A stretch of DNA of 38,568 nt from Chloroflexota bacterium (lineage in GTDB: Bacteria; Chloroflexota; UBA11872), in the NCBI GenBank assembly GCA_028874175.1, contig JAPPLN010000097.1:57883-96450 (forward strand), read 5' to 3'. The notes beneath the pieces are model-generated. The model saw only the letters and a list, made by a program, of their open reading frames with translations, searched no databases and was not told the DNA's origin. The position numbers and the translations under genes were made by a program. Positions within the stretch are counted from its first letter, which is position 1; each line of letters begins with the position of its first letter. Of the stretch, positions 8,629 to 16,794 are shown piece after piece.

Positions 8629-9180
8629 ATGGCAATGCAGTCCCAAGCCAAACGCGAACTGCTGGCGCTGTACGAGGAGCCGGACCAGGCGGCCGACGCC
8701 GTCGAGCGCCTGCACAGCGCCGGATTCGACGACAACGACATCGAGATTCTCAGCAGCACGCCCTATCCCGAGGGCGCCTTCGGCGAGGGGCACACGAAGC
8801 ACCGGCTCTTCGCCTTCCCCTTTGCAGGCGCGGCGTGTGGCATGGCCGTCGGCATCGCCTGGATCGTCGGCGCGCAGGTCTCGCTCCCAATCATCACCGG
8901 CGGCAAGCCCATCGTGGCTGTTCCAGCAATCATCCAGATCCTGTATGAGGGCACGCTCTTGGGCGCCGTGCTCTTCACCGTTCTCGGCGTGCTGTTCGAA
9001 TCGCGACTGCCCGACGGTGTGGGTCTCTACGACGACCGCATTTCCGAGGGATACATCGGCATCTCAGTCATGGCGCGCGAGCGCCGCATGCCCGACGCCC
9101 AGATCGCCCTCGAAGAAGCGTCACCCATCGATCTGCTCTCCAAAGAGGGCAGCCTGATGCACGCGCCGGGAACCACGTGA
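8629..9180 (+). CDS. actD: Alternative complex III subunit ActD (DUF3341)
   Basis: A 183-residue protein of the DUF3341/ActD type: an N-terminal cytoplasmic alpha/beta segment (LLALYEEPDQAADAVERLHSAG style) followed by two membrane helices (about 63-82 and 95-123) and a C-terminal polar domain with DRISEGYIGISV. ActD caps ActC in the known complex. Start ATG 8629 with a strong GGAG-TGAGG ribosome site. Its stop overlaps the GTG start of actE by four bases (GTGA). Confidence 0.9.
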   Translation: MAMQSQAKRELLALYEEPDQAADAVERLHSAGFDDNDIEILSSTPYPEGAFGEGHTKHRLFAFPFAGAACGMAVGIAWIVGAQVSLPIITGGKPIVAVPAIIQILYEGTLLGAVLFTVLGVLFESRLPDGVGLYDDRISEGYIGISVMARERRMPDAQIALEEASPIDLLSKEGSLMHAPGTT

Positions 9181-9731
9181 CGAAACTCCGCTTGCGACCC
9201 CGCAGCGTCGCCGCCCTCGCCGTAGGGCTGCTGGCGGCGTTGACACTCGTCGGCTGCGAGACGGGCGCGTACCCGCTGGACCTGTTCCCGGAGATGCACT
9301 ATCAGCAGTCATACCGGACGCAGGAGCCTTCCCACCCCGGCGCGCCGGAGGGATCGATTCCGACCATCGGCGGCGAACTGCCCGTGACGGACTTCGTTGC
9401 CATGATTGCCAAAGAGAACCCGGTGCCGTTCACGGGTGAGTCGATCGACGCCGCGCGTGCGGTCTTCGAAACCAACTGCGCCATGTGCCACGGCGCCAAC
9501 GCCGACGGCGACAGCTACGTGGCCAGGCAGTTCGAGCAGTACCAGGAGAAAGCGCCGCCGTCGCTGCGCCGCGCGGAACTTGCGGATCAGCAAGACGGCG
9601 CGCTGTTCTGGACGATAACGAACGGCGTCAACCGCATGCCGTCGTTCAGTTCGTTGCTCACGGCCGAGCAGCGGTGGTCGCTCGTCAACTACATTCGGTC
9701 GATCCAGGAGTCGCCGGCGCCTGACGCCTGA
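9177..9731 (+). CDS. actE: Alternative complex III monoheme cytochrome c lipoprotein ActE
   Basis: A 184-residue lipoprotein: basic N-terminus, hydrophobic stretch, lipobox LVGC with Cys27. The mature part has one CXXCH site (CAMCH) and a plausible distal ligand Met in GVNRMPSF, defining a class I monohaem cytochrome c. In ACIII, ActE receives electrons from ActA and hands them to the terminal oxidase or a soluble cytochrome. GTG start overlapping the actD stop. No terminal oxidase gene follows in this window, so the electron acceptor must be encoded elsewhere. Confidence 0.9.
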   Translation: MTKLRLRPRSVAALAVGLLAALTLVGCETGAYPLDLFPEMHYQQSYRTQEPSHPGAPEGSIPTIGGELPVTDFVAMIAKENPVPFTGESIDAARAVFETNCAMCHGANADGDSYVARQFEQYQEKAPPSLRRAELADQQDGALFWTITNGVNRMPSFSSLLTAEQRWSLVNYIRSIQESPAPDA

Positions 9732-9745
9732 GCGAAAGCGGTCCC

Positions 9746-10219
9746 ATGGCCGAGAGCCCGGTCGCCTTGCTGGTCGTGCTGCGCTTCATCCACGTACTTG
9801 CCGCAGCGCTCTGGGTAGGCGGCGGAATCGTGGTGCTGGCCGCGCGCGCCGCGCCGAACCTTACGCCACTGGCGGGCCTCTCCAGTGCCGTCCTGGGGCG
9901 AACCGTGGGCCGGCTGGTGGGCACGGGATTCGCCGTCTTTGTAGTCACGGGCGTGCTGCTTACCTTCAATCGCCTCGCCGAGCAGACGATCGATGCCGCG
10001 TACGTCGCGGTGCTGGTGAGCAAGACCCTGCTGGCCCTGGCCATGTTCCGGCTTGCGGTTCCCGGTCGCCGGCCCGCGGAGCCCCGGGCTGCGATATCGG
10101 ACCGCCGGCCCTGGTGGCAAAGCCGCACGGCCTTGATCGTAGGACTCGGACTTGCGATTTACCTTCTGTCGCTCATCCTGAACGAGATGGCCGAACTCAG
10201 CTTCAGGAGTGTCGGCTAG
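9746..10219 (+). CDS. CopD-like four-helix membrane protein
   Basis: A 157-residue integral membrane protein with four predicted helices. The first helix contains RFIHVLAAALWVGGG, a His/Trp pattern seen in CopD-like and related putative haem- or copper-handling membrane proteins. It sits between the ACIII and Ccm gene blocks, 15 bases after actE and overlapping nothing, with the ccmE start 17 bases after its stop. A role in metal or haem handling for respiratory complexes is suggested by context and the N-terminal motif but not demonstrated; the family assignment itself is tentative. Confidence 0.6.
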   Translation: MAESPVALLVVLRFIHVLAAALWVGGGIVVLAARAAPNLTPLAGLSSAVLGRTVGRLVGTGFAVFVVTGVLLTFNRLAEQTIDAAYVAVLVSKTLLALAMFRLAVPGRRPAEPRAAISDRRPWWQSRTALIVGLGLAIYLLSLILNEMAELSFRSVG

Positions 10220-10235
10220 GCTGGACGCGGACACG

Positions 10236-10682
10236 ATGAACGCAACAACGACCACCTCATCCCGCCCCCGACTGCCGACGAAGCTCGTACTGCTGGCGGC
10301 CGCGCTGACGGCTGCCGTGGGGTTCCTCATCTGGACTGGCACGCAAGGCGCCACGGTCTACTACCACACGGTCGGTGAAGTACGCGACATGGGCTCCGAC
10401 GCCTACTACCGCCTGATCCGCGTCAACGGCATCGTCGCCGACGGGTCGATCCAGTCGGCGACCGGCAGCAATCTCATCAGCTTCGACCTGCAGGACGATT
10501 CCGGGCGACTGCCCGTGGAATACCGCGGCACGCCGCCCGACCTCTTTGGCTACTCCAGCGAAGACCGCTACCAGGAAGTCATCGTCGAGGGCCAGCTCGA
10601 ACCGAACGGCGCGTTCCGCGCCCGAAGCCTGATTGTCAAACACGGCCCCGAGTTCGAGCCACGCGAAATCCCATCACAGTAG
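10236..10682 (+). CDS. ccmE: Periplasmic haem chaperone CcmE
   Basis: A 148-residue CcmE: one N-terminal membrane anchor (about 17-33), then the small OB-fold domain that covalently holds haem before it is passed to CcmF. The haem-binding histidine is His136 in VKHGPEF. The usual motif is HxxxY; here the tyrosine is replaced by Phe140 (codon ttc), so an otherwise conserved residue is missing. ATG 10236 was chosen; a GTG nine codons earlier would overlap the previous gene but has its GGAG immediately adjacent, too close to serve. It heads the ccm block rather than following ccmD as in E. coli. Confidence 0.88.
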   Translation: MNATTTTSSRPRLPTKLVLLAAALTAAVGFLIWTGTQGATVYYHTVGEVRDMGSDAYYRLIRVNGIVADGSIQSATGSNLISFDLQDDSGRLPVEYRGTPPDLFGYSSEDRYQEVIVEGQLEPNGAFRARSLIVKHGPEFEPREIPSQ

Positions 10683-10765
10683 GGGCGGATCAAGTCGTAG
10701 GCCCCGCGTTCGACGCTTCGCGAAGCTCACAGACAACGTCGCCGGCCATCGCCGCAGACGATCTG

Positions 10766-12103
10766 GTGGTACGGCTGGGTCAGCGCAACGTCCTTCGCGG
10801 CGTATCGCTGGCGCTGGCGCCCGGCGGACGCCTGGCCGTGGTCGGTCCCAACGGCGCCGGCAAGACCACGTTGCTCCGGGCGCTCGCGGGTCTGATTCGC
10901 CCCAGGCGCGGCCGCGTCAGCCTGCGCGGCGGCCGCGTCCCCGACGACCCGGCCGCGCGCGCCGGCCTAGGCTTCCTGGGACATCGACCGCCCCTCTACC
11001 CGCATCTAAGCGCCCGGGAGAACCTCGCCTTCGCGGCACGACTGCATGGAGCCGCTGGCCCGCCGCGCATCGACGCCGCGCTCGAGACCGTGGGACTGGC
11101 AGCCGATGCCAACCGCCTGGTGCGCGACTACTCCCGCGGCATGCAGCAACGCCTGGGTCTCGCCCTTGCCTTGCTGCCCGAACCGGACGTCGTGCTCCTG
11201 GACGAGCCGGATGCCAGCCTGGACGCCGCCGGCGTCAACGATCTGCCGATGATGCTCGACGCGCTGGCGCCCCGGGCGGCCGTGCTCTTCAGCACGCACG
11301 ACGAGCGGGTGGCCCAGGCGCTGGACGCCCGCATCGTTCGGATTGAGGCCGGACGCCTCACCGAAGATCCGCGCGAGCCGCCAGCGCCCCACCCGCCAAC
11401 GATCCCCCGGCAACCCCCACCTAGCCCGCCGAGCTTCGCGCGCGCCGTGGCCGCCATGATCGCCAAGGACGCTCGGGTCGAATGGCGGGCGCGCGAACAG
11501 GTGCCGACGCTGCTCATGTTCACCCTGCTCGCCGCCGTCGTCTTCGACATGGCGTTCATCGCTGCGCTGGGATCCGAAGTCGCGGCGGTAGCTGTTGGGG
11601 TCCTTTGGATCAGCGTGCTGCTGGCCGCCACGCTGGCTGGCACCCGCCTCTTCACGACCGAGTTCGAGCGAGGAACGCTCGACGGACTGTTGGTCGCGCC
11701 CGTCGACCCGAGCGGGATCTACCTCGCCAAGTTCACGTTGCTGGCGATCGAGACGGCCTTCGTGGGCGTCGCGCAACTGGTATTCCTGGGTCTGCTGTTG
11801 AACGTGTCGCTCTTCCAGGCATCCACCATCGGGGCCGTACTCCTGGCGGCGGCGGCCATCAGCGCCATCCTCGCCCTCCAGAGTTCCCTGGTGGTCAATG
11901 CCCGTGCTCGCGAGATGCTGATGCCGCTGCTCGCCATCCCACCGGCCGTCCCCGTGCTCCTTGCCGGCGTGGGCATCACGCTCGGAGCGCTCGAAGTCAC
12001 ACCCGCCGGCCAGCAGGGCGCCTGGTTCGGGTTGCTGGCCGTCGTCGCGGTCGTATTCTTGGCTCTCGGGACGGTCCTGTACCCGCAGGCCGCCCGCGCC
12101 TAA
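10766..12103 (+). CDS. ccmAB: Fused haem exporter CcmA-CcmB
   Basis: A single 445-residue frame joins two normally separate Ccm proteins. Residues 1-200 are the CcmA ATPase: Walker A GPNGAGKTT (27-35), signature YSRGMQQ (122-128), Walker B DVVLLDE (141-147), switch His178. A proline-rich linker (about 202-223) leads into CcmB (about 224-445), with six predicted helices and the conserved FTTEFERGTLDGLL segment. CcmAB with CcmCD drives release of holo-CcmE. The start is problematic: GTG 10766 clips the first beta-strand of the ATPase, there is no ribosome site near it, and the frame stays open upstream with homologous-looking residues (AADDLVVRLG) but no ATG/GTG/TTG. A rare start codon or a sequence error nearby is possible. 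Confidence 0.88.
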   Translation: MVRLGQRNVLRGVSLALAPGGRLAVVGPNGAGKTTLLRALAGLIRPRRGRVSLRGGRVPDDPAARAGLGFLGHRPPLYPHLSARENLAFAARLHGAAGPPRIDAALETVGLAADANRLVRDYSRGMQQRLGLALALLPEPDVVLLDEPDASLDAAGVNDLPMMLDALAPRAAVLFSTHDERVAQALDARIVRIEAGRLTEDPREPPAPHPPTIPRQPPPSPPSFARAVAAMIAKDARVEWRAREQVPTLLMFTLLAAVVFDMAFIAALGSEVAAVAVGVLWISVLLAATLAGTRLFTTEFERGTLDGLLVAPVDPSGIYLAKFTLLAIETAFVGVAQLVFLGLLLNVSLFQASTIGAVLLAAAAISAILALQSSLVVNARAREMLMPLLAIPPAVPVLLAGVGITLGALEVTPAGQQGAWFGLLAVVAVVFLALGTVLYPQAARA

Positions 12104-12115
12104 CGGAAGGACGAC

Positions 12116-12862
12116 ATGCGACAAGCTCAAACGACGGAGTTGCCCCGACCGCGGCGGCTGGCGGCGCTTCGCGAACCGGCAAACGCGGCCCTGTACGCCG
12201 CGCTGTTGCTGAGCATGGGCCTGGCGCTCTTCATGGCCTTTATCTTCGCGCCGGCGGAGCGCGTGCAGGCCGAGGTCTACCGGCTGCTCTTCGTGCATGT
12301 GCCCAGCGCCTGGCTGGCGTTCGCTGCCTTCGGCGTGGTGGCCATCGGCAGCGTGATGTTCCTCATTCGCGGCAAGTCCCGCTGGGACCGCCTCGCCCAC
12401 GCCTCGGCCGAGATCGGCGTGTTGTTCACCACGCTATGCCTGGTGACCGGCTCAGTCTGGGGCCGCAGCGTCTGGGGCGTGTGGTGGCAGTGGGATCCGC
12501 GCCTGACGACCACCTTGATCATGTGGTTCATTTACGTGAGCTACCTGGCGCTGCGCGCGTACATCGACGACCCGAACGCCCGCCAGCGCATGGCCTCCGT
12601 GCTGGGCATCGTCGGCGTGGTCAGCGTGCCGATCGTGTGGTTCTCGGTGGAGTGGTGGCGCAGCCTGCACCCCACGCCCTCGGTCACCAATCCCGGCGGG
12701 GGCATGCCGCCCGAGATGCTGTCCGCGCTGCTGGTTTCGGTGGCGGCCTTCACCGTCTTCTACGTCGTGCTGCTGCGCCAGCGCATGCAGCTTGAACTCG
12801 CCGTTGCCGAGTTGGGAAGCCTGCGCGAGCGGCTGCACGAGCGAAACGAGGAGTCCCTATGA
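12116..12862 (+). CDS. ccmC: Haem-handling membrane protein CcmC
   Basis: A 248-residue six-helix protein of the haem-handling family. The periplasmic tryptophan-rich motif WGVWWQWDPR lies at 120-129, and the two predicted haem-ligand histidines are His61 (FVHVPSAW) and His185 (SLHP), nearly the same positions as in the E. coli protein (60 and 184). CcmC loads haem onto CcmE. It follows ccmAB by 12 bases with GGAAGGA upstream of the ATG and overlaps ccmD by four bases. Confidence 0.94.
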   Translation: MRQAQTTELPRPRRLAALREPANAALYAALLLSMGLALFMAFIFAPAERVQAEVYRLLFVHVPSAWLAFAAFGVVAIGSVMFLIRGKSRWDRLAHASAEIGVLFTTLCLVTGSVWGRSVWGVWWQWDPRLTTTLIMWFIYVSYLALRAYIDDPNARQRMASVLGIVGVVSVPIVWFSVEWWRSLHPTPSVTNPGGGMPPEMLSALLVSVAAFTVFYVVLLRQRMQLELAVAELGSLRERLHERNEESL

Positions 12863-13026
12863 ACGAGCTGCTGTATCTCTTCATCGGCTTCAGTGCCGTG
12901 TGGCTGGGAATATTCGGCTACCTGGTCTACGTCACCGGCCGCGTGCGCAGCGTGCGCGACGAGTTGCATGACCTGCGCGGTCAGCTCGATGCGCCGCAGG
13001 CAGGGCGGGAAGCGTCAAGCCACTGA
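12859..13026 (+). CDS. ccmD: Small membrane protein CcmD
   Basis: A 55-residue protein starting at ATG 12859 within the ccmC stop (ATGA overlap). It has one membrane helix (about residues 4-26, LLYLFIGFSAVWLGIFGYLV) followed by a charged helical tail with RVRSVRDELHDL, the standard CcmD plan. CcmD bridges CcmC and the CcmAB exporter for release of holo-CcmE. Position, size and topology all support the call despite the poor sequence conservation of this family. Confidence 0.85.
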   Translation: MNELLYLFIGFSAVWLGIFGYLVYVTGRVRSVRDELHDLRGQLDAPQAGREASSH

Positions 13027-13076
13027 CCCGCACAGCGCGAGCTCCTTTCCGTCCACGCCGATAGTGCGCCCGGGGA

Positions 13077-15077
13077 ATGCCTGATCTCGTCGATGCCGGC
13101 CGGCTGGGACTCGGAGTTGCCTTTGGCGTGGCCGTGCTCCAGGTGCTGCTTGGACTCGCGGGAGCTCTACGCCGCACGCCTGAACTAAGCCGGAGTGCCG
13201 CCAATGCGGCGTCGGTGCAGGCAGCCCTACTGACGGTTGTGGCCGCGGGCCTGGCGGCCGGGTTCCTGGCCCGCGACTTCTCGATTCAGTTCGTTGCCGA
13301 TCACTCCAGCTCGGCCATGCCGACCGGGCTGACGATCGCCGCCCTCTGGGGCGGCCAGGAAGGCTCGCTGCTGTTCTGGACCTGGTCCATGAGCCTCTTC
13401 GCGGCGGTCGCAACCCGCCGCATGTTGACCGCGGATGGCGTCGCTGGCCCGCACGGAATCGTCGTGCTCAGCGGTCTGCAGCTTTTCTTTCTGGGGGTCC
13501 TGGTCTTCACGTCGTCACCGTTCTCGCGCCTGGTGGCCGCTCCCGCCGAGGGCCGCGGGCTCAATCCGCTGCTGTGGGACAGCGGCATGCAGATTCATCC
13601 CCCAATGCTGCTTTCGGGCTATATGAGCTTTGGGATTCCGTTCGCCTTCGCGGTCGGGTTGCTCACCGCCGGGCGTGTCACGCAGCCGTGGTTACGCGAG
13701 ATGCGGAACTGGATGCTCCTGGCCTGGGCCATCCAGAGCGCCGGGCTGCTGCTCGGCGCCTGGTGGGCCTACCGCGTGCTTGGTTGGGGCGGCTACTGGG
13801 GCTGGGACCCCGTTGAGAATGTGGCGCTGCTGCCCTGGCTGGTGGCCACCGCCTACCTGCACTCCGCCCTGGCGCAGGAGCGGCGCGGTCAGTTGCGGGC
13901 CTGGGCCATTGGGCTGGTGCTGGTGACCTACGCGCTGGCCATCTTCGGCACGTTCGTGGTTCGCAGCGGCATCCTGTCGTCGGTGCACAACTTCGCCCTG
14001 TCCGATGTCGGCCCGATCTTCTTCGTCTTCGTCGGCGCGCTGCTGATCCTCTCGTCCGTGCTGTTCATCTACCGCCTGCCGCTCATCCGTTCGGACGAAC
14101 CGATAACCGACATCGCGTCAAAAGAGGCGGGCTTTCTGATCAACAACCTGCTGATGCTGGCAATTGCCGCGGCCACCTTCTGGGGCACGGTTTTCCCACT
14201 GATCACGGAAATCGTGCAGGGCGCCCGCATCGCGGTAGGACCACCCTTCTATACCCAGGTCAACGTGCCATTGTTGGTCGCAACGCTCGGGCTGCTGGCC
14301 ATCTGGCCGCTGCTGGCCTGGCGCCGCACGTCCCTGCGAGCCGCCTGGCGGGCCACGCGCGGGCCCATCGCAACATTGGTTCTTGTCTCGGTGCTGCTTG
14401 CGGTCCTTGGCATGCGCGATGGGCTGCCAATTGTCGCCATCGGACTCACCGCGGCTGTCGCGGTGGGCGTAGCCCTCGAGTACGCCCGCAGCGTGCGTGC
14501 CGGCCTCGCTCGCCGGCGCGAGGCGACGACCGGCCCGTACCCGCTCATGGTGGGCAACCGGCGGCGGCTGGGCAGCTATCTTGTGCACCTGGGAATCGCC
14601 ATCCTGGCGCTCGGAATCATCGCCTCCGCCGCCTTCAGCCAGGAAACCGCCGCAACCGTGGAGCGCGGCGAGGCCGTAAGCCTCGGCTCATACGACGTCG
14701 TCTTTCAAGGTCTCCGCAGCAGCGTGCAGCCCGGCCTGAACACCGTCGTTGCCGCCGTGGACGTGCGGCGCGACGGCGCCGTGATCGATCGCCTGTCGCC
14801 CGCCCGCCGCATTCACGCCGGCTGGGAGAACCAGCCCACGGCCGACGTGGCGGTTAGCACGACCGTCCCGCACCTTGACGACGTGTATGTGCTGCTCAGC
14901 TCGTGGGACCAAAGCGGTGCGTCGGCCACCATTCGGTTGCTGATTAACCCGTTGGTCGTCCTGCTGTGGATCGGCGGAATCGTCTATTTCGTCGGCATCC
15001 TGGTCATCGCCTGGCCGGCCGAGCGGCGGGAAGCGGCGGCGATTCCAGGTGCCGCCACGCAGCCGGCCGCGCCGTGA
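13077..15077 (+). CDS. ccmF: Cytochrome c haem lyase subunit CcmF
   Basis: A 666-residue polytopic protein, full length for CcmF. The WWD-type motif WGGYWGWDP occupies 237-245, flanked by candidate haem-ligand histidines (His174 in IHPP, His262 in YLHSAL). The C-terminal part contains the periplasmic domain (about 515-620) followed by a final helix. CcmF transfers haem from CcmE to apocytochromes, with CcmH and CcmI. ATG 13077 is preceded by GGGGA only one base away, so the true ribosome site is unclear; the 50-base gap after ccmD holds no gene. Its stop overlaps the ccmH GTG start by four bases. Confidence 0.94.
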   Translation: MPDLVDAGRLGLGVAFGVAVLQVLLGLAGALRRTPELSRSAANAASVQAALLTVVAAGLAAGFLARDFSIQFVADHSSSAMPTGLTIAALWGGQEGSLLFWTWSMSLFAAVATRRMLTADGVAGPHGIVVLSGLQLFFLGVLVFTSSPFSRLVAAPAEGRGLNPLLWDSGMQIHPPMLLSGYMSFGIPFAFAVGLLTAGRVTQPWLREMRNWMLLAWAIQSAGLLLGAWWAYRVLGWGGYWGWDPVENVALLPWLVATAYLHSALAQERRGQLRAWAIGLVLVTYALAIFGTFVVRSGILSSVHNFALSDVGPIFFVFVGALLILSSVLFIYRLPLIRSDEPITDIASKEAGFLINNLLMLAIAAATFWGTVFPLITEIVQGARIAVGPPFYTQVNVPLLVATLGLLAIWPLLAWRRTSLRAAWRATRGPIATLVLVSVLLAVLGMRDGLPIVAIGLTAAVAVGVALEYARSVRAGLARRREATTGPYPLMVGNRRRLGSYLVHLGIAILALGIIASAAFSQETAATVERGEAVSLGSYDVVFQGLRSSVQPGLNTVVAAVDVRRDGAVIDRLSPARRIHAGWENQPTADVAVSTTVPHLDDVYVLLSSWDQSGASATIRLLINPLVVLLWIGGIVYFVGILVIAWPAERREAAAIPGAATQPAAP

Positions 15078-15559
15078 ATCGGTTCCGCGCGAGCCTGCTC
15101 CTGGCCCTCGTGGCGGCCACGGTCATGGCGCTGCCAGCCCACGCGGCCGACGAGCCGGACCTGCCCACCCGCAAACGCATGTGGTCGATTGCCGAGCGGC
15201 TTGACTGCCCCGTCTGCCAGGGCCAGTCCGTCCGCGAGTCCAATGCCCAGCTCGCCGCCCAGATGCGTGAAATCATCCTGATCAAGCTCCAGGCCGGCGA
15301 GTCCGAAACGCAGATCATGGATTTCTTTGCGGATCGCTACGGAGGGGGCGTCTTGCGCGAGCCGCCGCGAGAGGGTCTGGCCCTGGGTGTCTGGATCGGT
15401 CCGGTCGTCATCCTCGGCCTGGGCATCCTGCTGCTGGGCTGGGTCTTCGCCCGCGGGCGCCAACCCCCGGTCGCGGCGGTCGATGGCGACCTGGAGGCCT
15501 ACGAACGGCAGGTGGACGACCTGCGTCAGGCCAGGCGCGACTCGCCACCACCAGCGTGA
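15074..15559 (+). CDS. ccmH: Apocytochrome thiol-reducing protein CcmH
   Basis: A 161-residue protein with a signal peptide (cleavage probable after AHA, residue 24), the redox motif LDCPVCQGQSV with Cys45 and Cys48, the helical-bundle domain, and a C-terminal membrane anchor (about 105-125). This is the thioredoxin-like thiol component that keeps CXXCH cysteines reduced before haem ligation. The final basic/acidic tail reaches into the cytoplasm. GTG start inside the ccmF stop; its own stop overlaps the next gene's GTG by four bases. Confidence 0.93.
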   Translation: MNRFRASLLLALVAATVMALPAHAADEPDLPTRKRMWSIAERLDCPVCQGQSVRESNAQLAAQMREIILIKLQAGESETQIMDFFADRYGGGVLREPPREGLALGVWIGPVVILGLGILLLGWVFARGRQPPVAAVDGDLEAYERQVDDLRQARRDSPPPA

Positions 15560-16794
15560 CGGCGCCGCTGCTGAGCCTGGCGGTCCTCTTGATCGCCCTT
15601 GCCGGACTGGCCTGGATAGTCGCTCCGTTATTGCGTCGATCGCTTGAACGCGGCGACTCGCTCGGCTCCAACGACGACCTGGCCGTCGAGCGCGGGCTGC
15701 GAATGCTGGATGACTTGCAGGCCGAACGCGATCGGGGTGCCATTGGCGAGGCGGACTTCGCCCGGGTCAGCGGCGACGTTCGCCGGGACACGGCGCAGCG
15801 TCTGCACGACCGCGACCAGCGACGCCAGCGCCTGGACGCCGCGGTGGAGGCCCTGGTTGGAGACGCGGCGCCTGACACAGTCCCGGCCCCGGCTCGGACA
15901 CCCACGCGTGCGCGGACCGTGGCGTGGGTCGCGCCCAGCGTCGCATTGGTGACACTGCTCGGGGCGCTTGTCGTCGTGATCACCGTCGGAGCGCGATCCG
16001 CGGCCGCTGAACAGGAGCCCGTGGGCAACGTTGGCGTCGCGGCAGTCTCGGGAGCGGCGGTAGCGGCCGGCAATGCCGACCTGCTGCTCGTCAGCCACGC
16101 CACGGGCGCACAGGTGAGCCGCGACGGTGGACAAACCTGGGCGCCGGCCGAGGGCCCGGGGGAAACCGTGGGCGCGGCGGCTGGGTCCGACACGCTGTAC
16201 CTGCTCGCCGGCGACGGTGTCTGGTCAAGTCGGGATCAGGGCGCCACCTGGGGTCGCGAGTCCGGGTTCCCGGTGTTGCGGCGACTTGCCGTTGGAACGC
16301 GAAACCGGGAAATGGCGGGCGTCGATGAGGCCGGGTCCATTTTCGTCAGCAACGACCTGGGCCGCAGTTGGGAGCCAGGCCCAGCCGACGCTCCGCGCAG
16401 CCTCACCGGACTGGCCGTCGTCGACTTTGGCACACCCTTCCTGCTGGCAGCCACGGGCGCGGAAGGCGTGCTTGCGTCCGAGAGCAGCGGCGGCTGGCGC
16501 GGCGCCAATGGATTCGTCAACGGCGTCTTGCCCACGATCACAATCCGGGCCGTGGTCTACGAGCCCGCGACCGGCGACGCCTACAGTTCGGCATCCGGCG
16601 AGCGATTCGAGGGCGCCGCCTTCGTGGCCACCGACGCCGGCGTATTCAAGTCCGTCGACGGTATGCAGTCGTGGGTGCAGCTTCCCTTGCGAGCGGACGT
16701 GCGCGCGCTGGCGATCAGCGGCCGCACGCTGTACGCCATCGCGACGGACGGGTCGGTGTTCCGCAGCCGTGACGCGGGAACCACCTGGCGATGA
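15556..16794 (+). CDS. CcmI-like membrane protein fused to Asp-box (BNR) repeats
   Basis: A 412-residue protein with an unusual architecture. Residues 1-100 resemble the N-terminal part of CcmI: a membrane helix (5-27), then a charged helical stretch with LLDDLQ..RGAIGEADFARV and RRDTAQRL. A second helix follows at about 122-147. The periplasmic remainder carries repeated Asp-box motifs SxDxGxTW at 188-195, 225-232, 265-272, a degenerate one near 307-314, then 365-373 and 403-411, as in BNR or photosystem II stability (YCF48-like) beta-propellers. CcmI chaperones apocytochromes in System I; the propeller could replace its usual TPR domain. This functional proposal is inference. It overlaps both neighbours by four bases. 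Confidence 0.75.
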   Translation: MTAPLLSLAVLLIALAGLAWIVAPLLRRSLERGDSLGSNDDLAVERGLRMLDDLQAERDRGAIGEADFARVSGDVRRDTAQRLHDRDQRRQRLDAAVEALVGDAAPDTVPAPARTPTRARTVAWVAPSVALVTLLGALVVVITVGARSAAAEQEPVGNVGVAAVSGAAVAAGNADLLLVSHATGAQVSRDGGQTWAPAEGPGETVGAAAGSDTLYLLAGDGVWSSRDQGATWGRESGFPVLRRLAVGTRNREMAGVDEAGSIFVSNDLGRSWEPGPADAPRSLTGLAVVDFGTPFLLAATGAEGVLASESSGGWRGANGFVNGVLPTITIRAVVYEPATGDAYSSASGERFEGAAFVATDAGVFKSVDGMQSWVQLPLRADVRALAISGRTLYAIATDGSVFRSRDAGTTWR

